Assembly (NCBI GenBank): GCA_025465405.1
Contig: JAODNL010000198.1
Span: forward strand, 1 to 6,342
Length of the DNA stretch: 6,342 nucleotides
DNA from: Pseudonocardiales bacterium
GTDB lineage: Bacteria > Actinomycetota > Actinomycetes > Mycobacteriales > Jatrophihabitantaceae
Reading direction: 5' to 3'
A program made the position numbers and the translations under genes. This document shows, piece after piece, positions 5,699 to 6,342 of the stretch (position 1 is its first letter; each line of letters starts with the position of its first letter). Below the pieces are notes generated by a model. The model had not been told where the DNA came from. It saw only the letters and a program-made list of their open reading frames with translations, and did not search any database.

Positions 5699-5924
5699 GG
5701 GCCACGGCTCGGGCGCTGCGCCGGCCCTACGCCTGATCCGCTTCTCGTACGCCCCGATCCATAACGCGACACGAGCGGACGACGAGTCAGGGGCTTTCAA
5801 CCGGCGTGCCAGAAAGTCCTCGAAAGAAATCCGGGAGGCGGTGTCGGATCCGGGCAGAGGCGTTCGTAGCAGGGGTGAGCGGCCGCCCACGAGGAGCGCC
5901 CCCGAGGAGAAGGAAACTGCGATC
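5699..5924. other. Gap between divergent fic and reductase genes
   Basis: No gene is assigned here. The minus strand is open from 5944 down to a TAA at 5693-5695. The last part (RISFEDFLARRLKAPD and ALWIGAYEKRIRRRAGA) has fairly gene-like codon use. Its ATG at 5944 is antisense to the reductase start, no ribosome binding site was found, and it resembles no family I know. It could be the tail of a decayed or very small gene. The ribosome binding site of the next gene, AAGGAA (5910-5915), is at the right end. No promoter for that gene could be called with confidence. Confidence 0.25.
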
Positions 5925-6342
5925 ATGAGACTGACGATCAACATGCAGGTCGCCGTCGATGGAGTGGTGCATGAAAACGGCAGATGGGCCAGGCCGCTGT
6001 TCGACAGCGAGGCGATGACGTACGTCGACCAGACGTACCAGAAGGCCGACGCGTTCCTGTTCGGCCAGCGGACCTACGAACTCTTCGCCGCCTATTGGGG
6101 CGTGCGCGACGATCTGGATAACCCCATCGTCGGTGCCTTGAACACAACGCCGAAGTACGTCGCATCGAACACGCTCACCGAACCGCGCTGGGCGGACACG
6201 ACCGTCCTCTCCGGTGACCTCGCGGCGGCCATCGGCGAGCTGAAGGCCCGGCCGGGAGGCGAGCTGCAGGTGCACGGCAGCAGCACCCTGACCCGGTGGT
6301 TACTCGAGAACGACCTCGTCGACGAGATGAATCTGCTCATCG
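5925..6342 (+). CDS. RibD_C / dihydrofolate-reductase-like protein, N-terminal part (3' end off the window)
   Basis: The first 139 codons of a small cytosolic reductase-fold protein of the YyaP/YwjB type are present. The opening MRLTINMQVAVDGVV is the family's first strand and SLDG-like motif. It is followed by the FLFGQRTYELFAAYW segment (44-58), LNTTPKYVASNTL (72-84), TVLSGDLAAAIGELKARPGG (93-112) and VHGSSTLTRWLLENDLVDE (116-134). Relatives share the RibD C-terminal fold and are thought to bind NADPH. Few have a known substrate, and true folate reductase activity should not be assumed. A full protein usually has 180-200 residues, so perhaps 50 are missing. The ATG at 5925 has AAGGAA nine bases upstream and matches the family start. 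An internal ATG at 5943 would cut the first strand. The gene is divergent from fic, and no functional link is evident. Confidence 0.92.
   Translation, partial: MRLTINMQVAVDGVVHENGRWARPLFDSEAMTYVDQTYQKADAFLFGQRTYELFAAYWGVRDDLDNPIVGALNTTPKYVASNTLTEPRWADTTVLSGDLAAAIGELKARPGGELQVHGSSTLTRWLLENDLVDEMNLLI

Noticed and set aside
5634..5924. A small antitoxin gene paired with fic
   Set aside because: No small frame with a start and ribosome binding site is seen next to fic. The inhibitory motif is inside the Fic protein itself, which makes a separate antitoxin unnecessary.
1..6342. CRISPR arrays, tRNA genes, insertion sequences or attachment sites
   Set aside because: I found no regularly spaced repeats, cloverleaf sequence, transposase or integrase motifs, or terminal inverted repeats with target duplications.

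Overview
The window is GC-rich, with a strong bias to G or C at third codon positions. Its promoter hexamers follow the pattern TTGAC-(17)-TANNNT, and one or two regulator genes look leaderless. This suggests a high-GC actinobacterium. The sequence alone does not give a genus. No RNA gene, insertion sequence, phage gene, CRISPR array or origin is visible.

Layout from left to right: (1) the 5' part of an aldo/keto reductase on the minus strand, running off the left edge; (2) a divergent intergenic region holding a perfect odd palindrome; (3) an XRE-family regulator with a MmyB-like C-terminal half on the plus strand; (4) a short convergent gap; (5) a MarR-family repressor on the minus strand; (6) a compact divergent promoter region with two well-formed promoters and an inverted repeat over one -35 box; (7) a DHA2-family, probably 14-helix, MFS drug-efflux-type transporter on the plus strand; (8) a 374-base convergent gap with several strong hairpins and a stretch that may be decayed coding sequence; (9) a complete Fic-domain protein on the minus strand, with an N-terminal inhibitory motif and a probable C-terminal winged helix; (10) an unusual AT-rich promoter with repeated AAGGGTTA motifs; (11) the 5' part of a RibD_C/dihydrofolate-reductase-like protein on the plus strand, running off the right edge.

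The window reads as small self-regulated modules rather than one operon. Two are classic divergent regulator-target pairs: XRE with aldo/keto reductase, and MarR with MFS pump. The Fic gene stands alone, without a separate antitoxin, and may control itself, because it joins a putative DNA-binding domain to a repeat-rich promoter.

The least ordinary signal is at the start of the fic gene. A perfect 8-base inverted repeat encloses both the Shine-Dalgarno sequence and the start codon, and the same motif recurs upstream, with an exact 10-base copy 40 bases away. The protein families themselves are all known. I see no convincing evidence of a wholly new multi-gene system.
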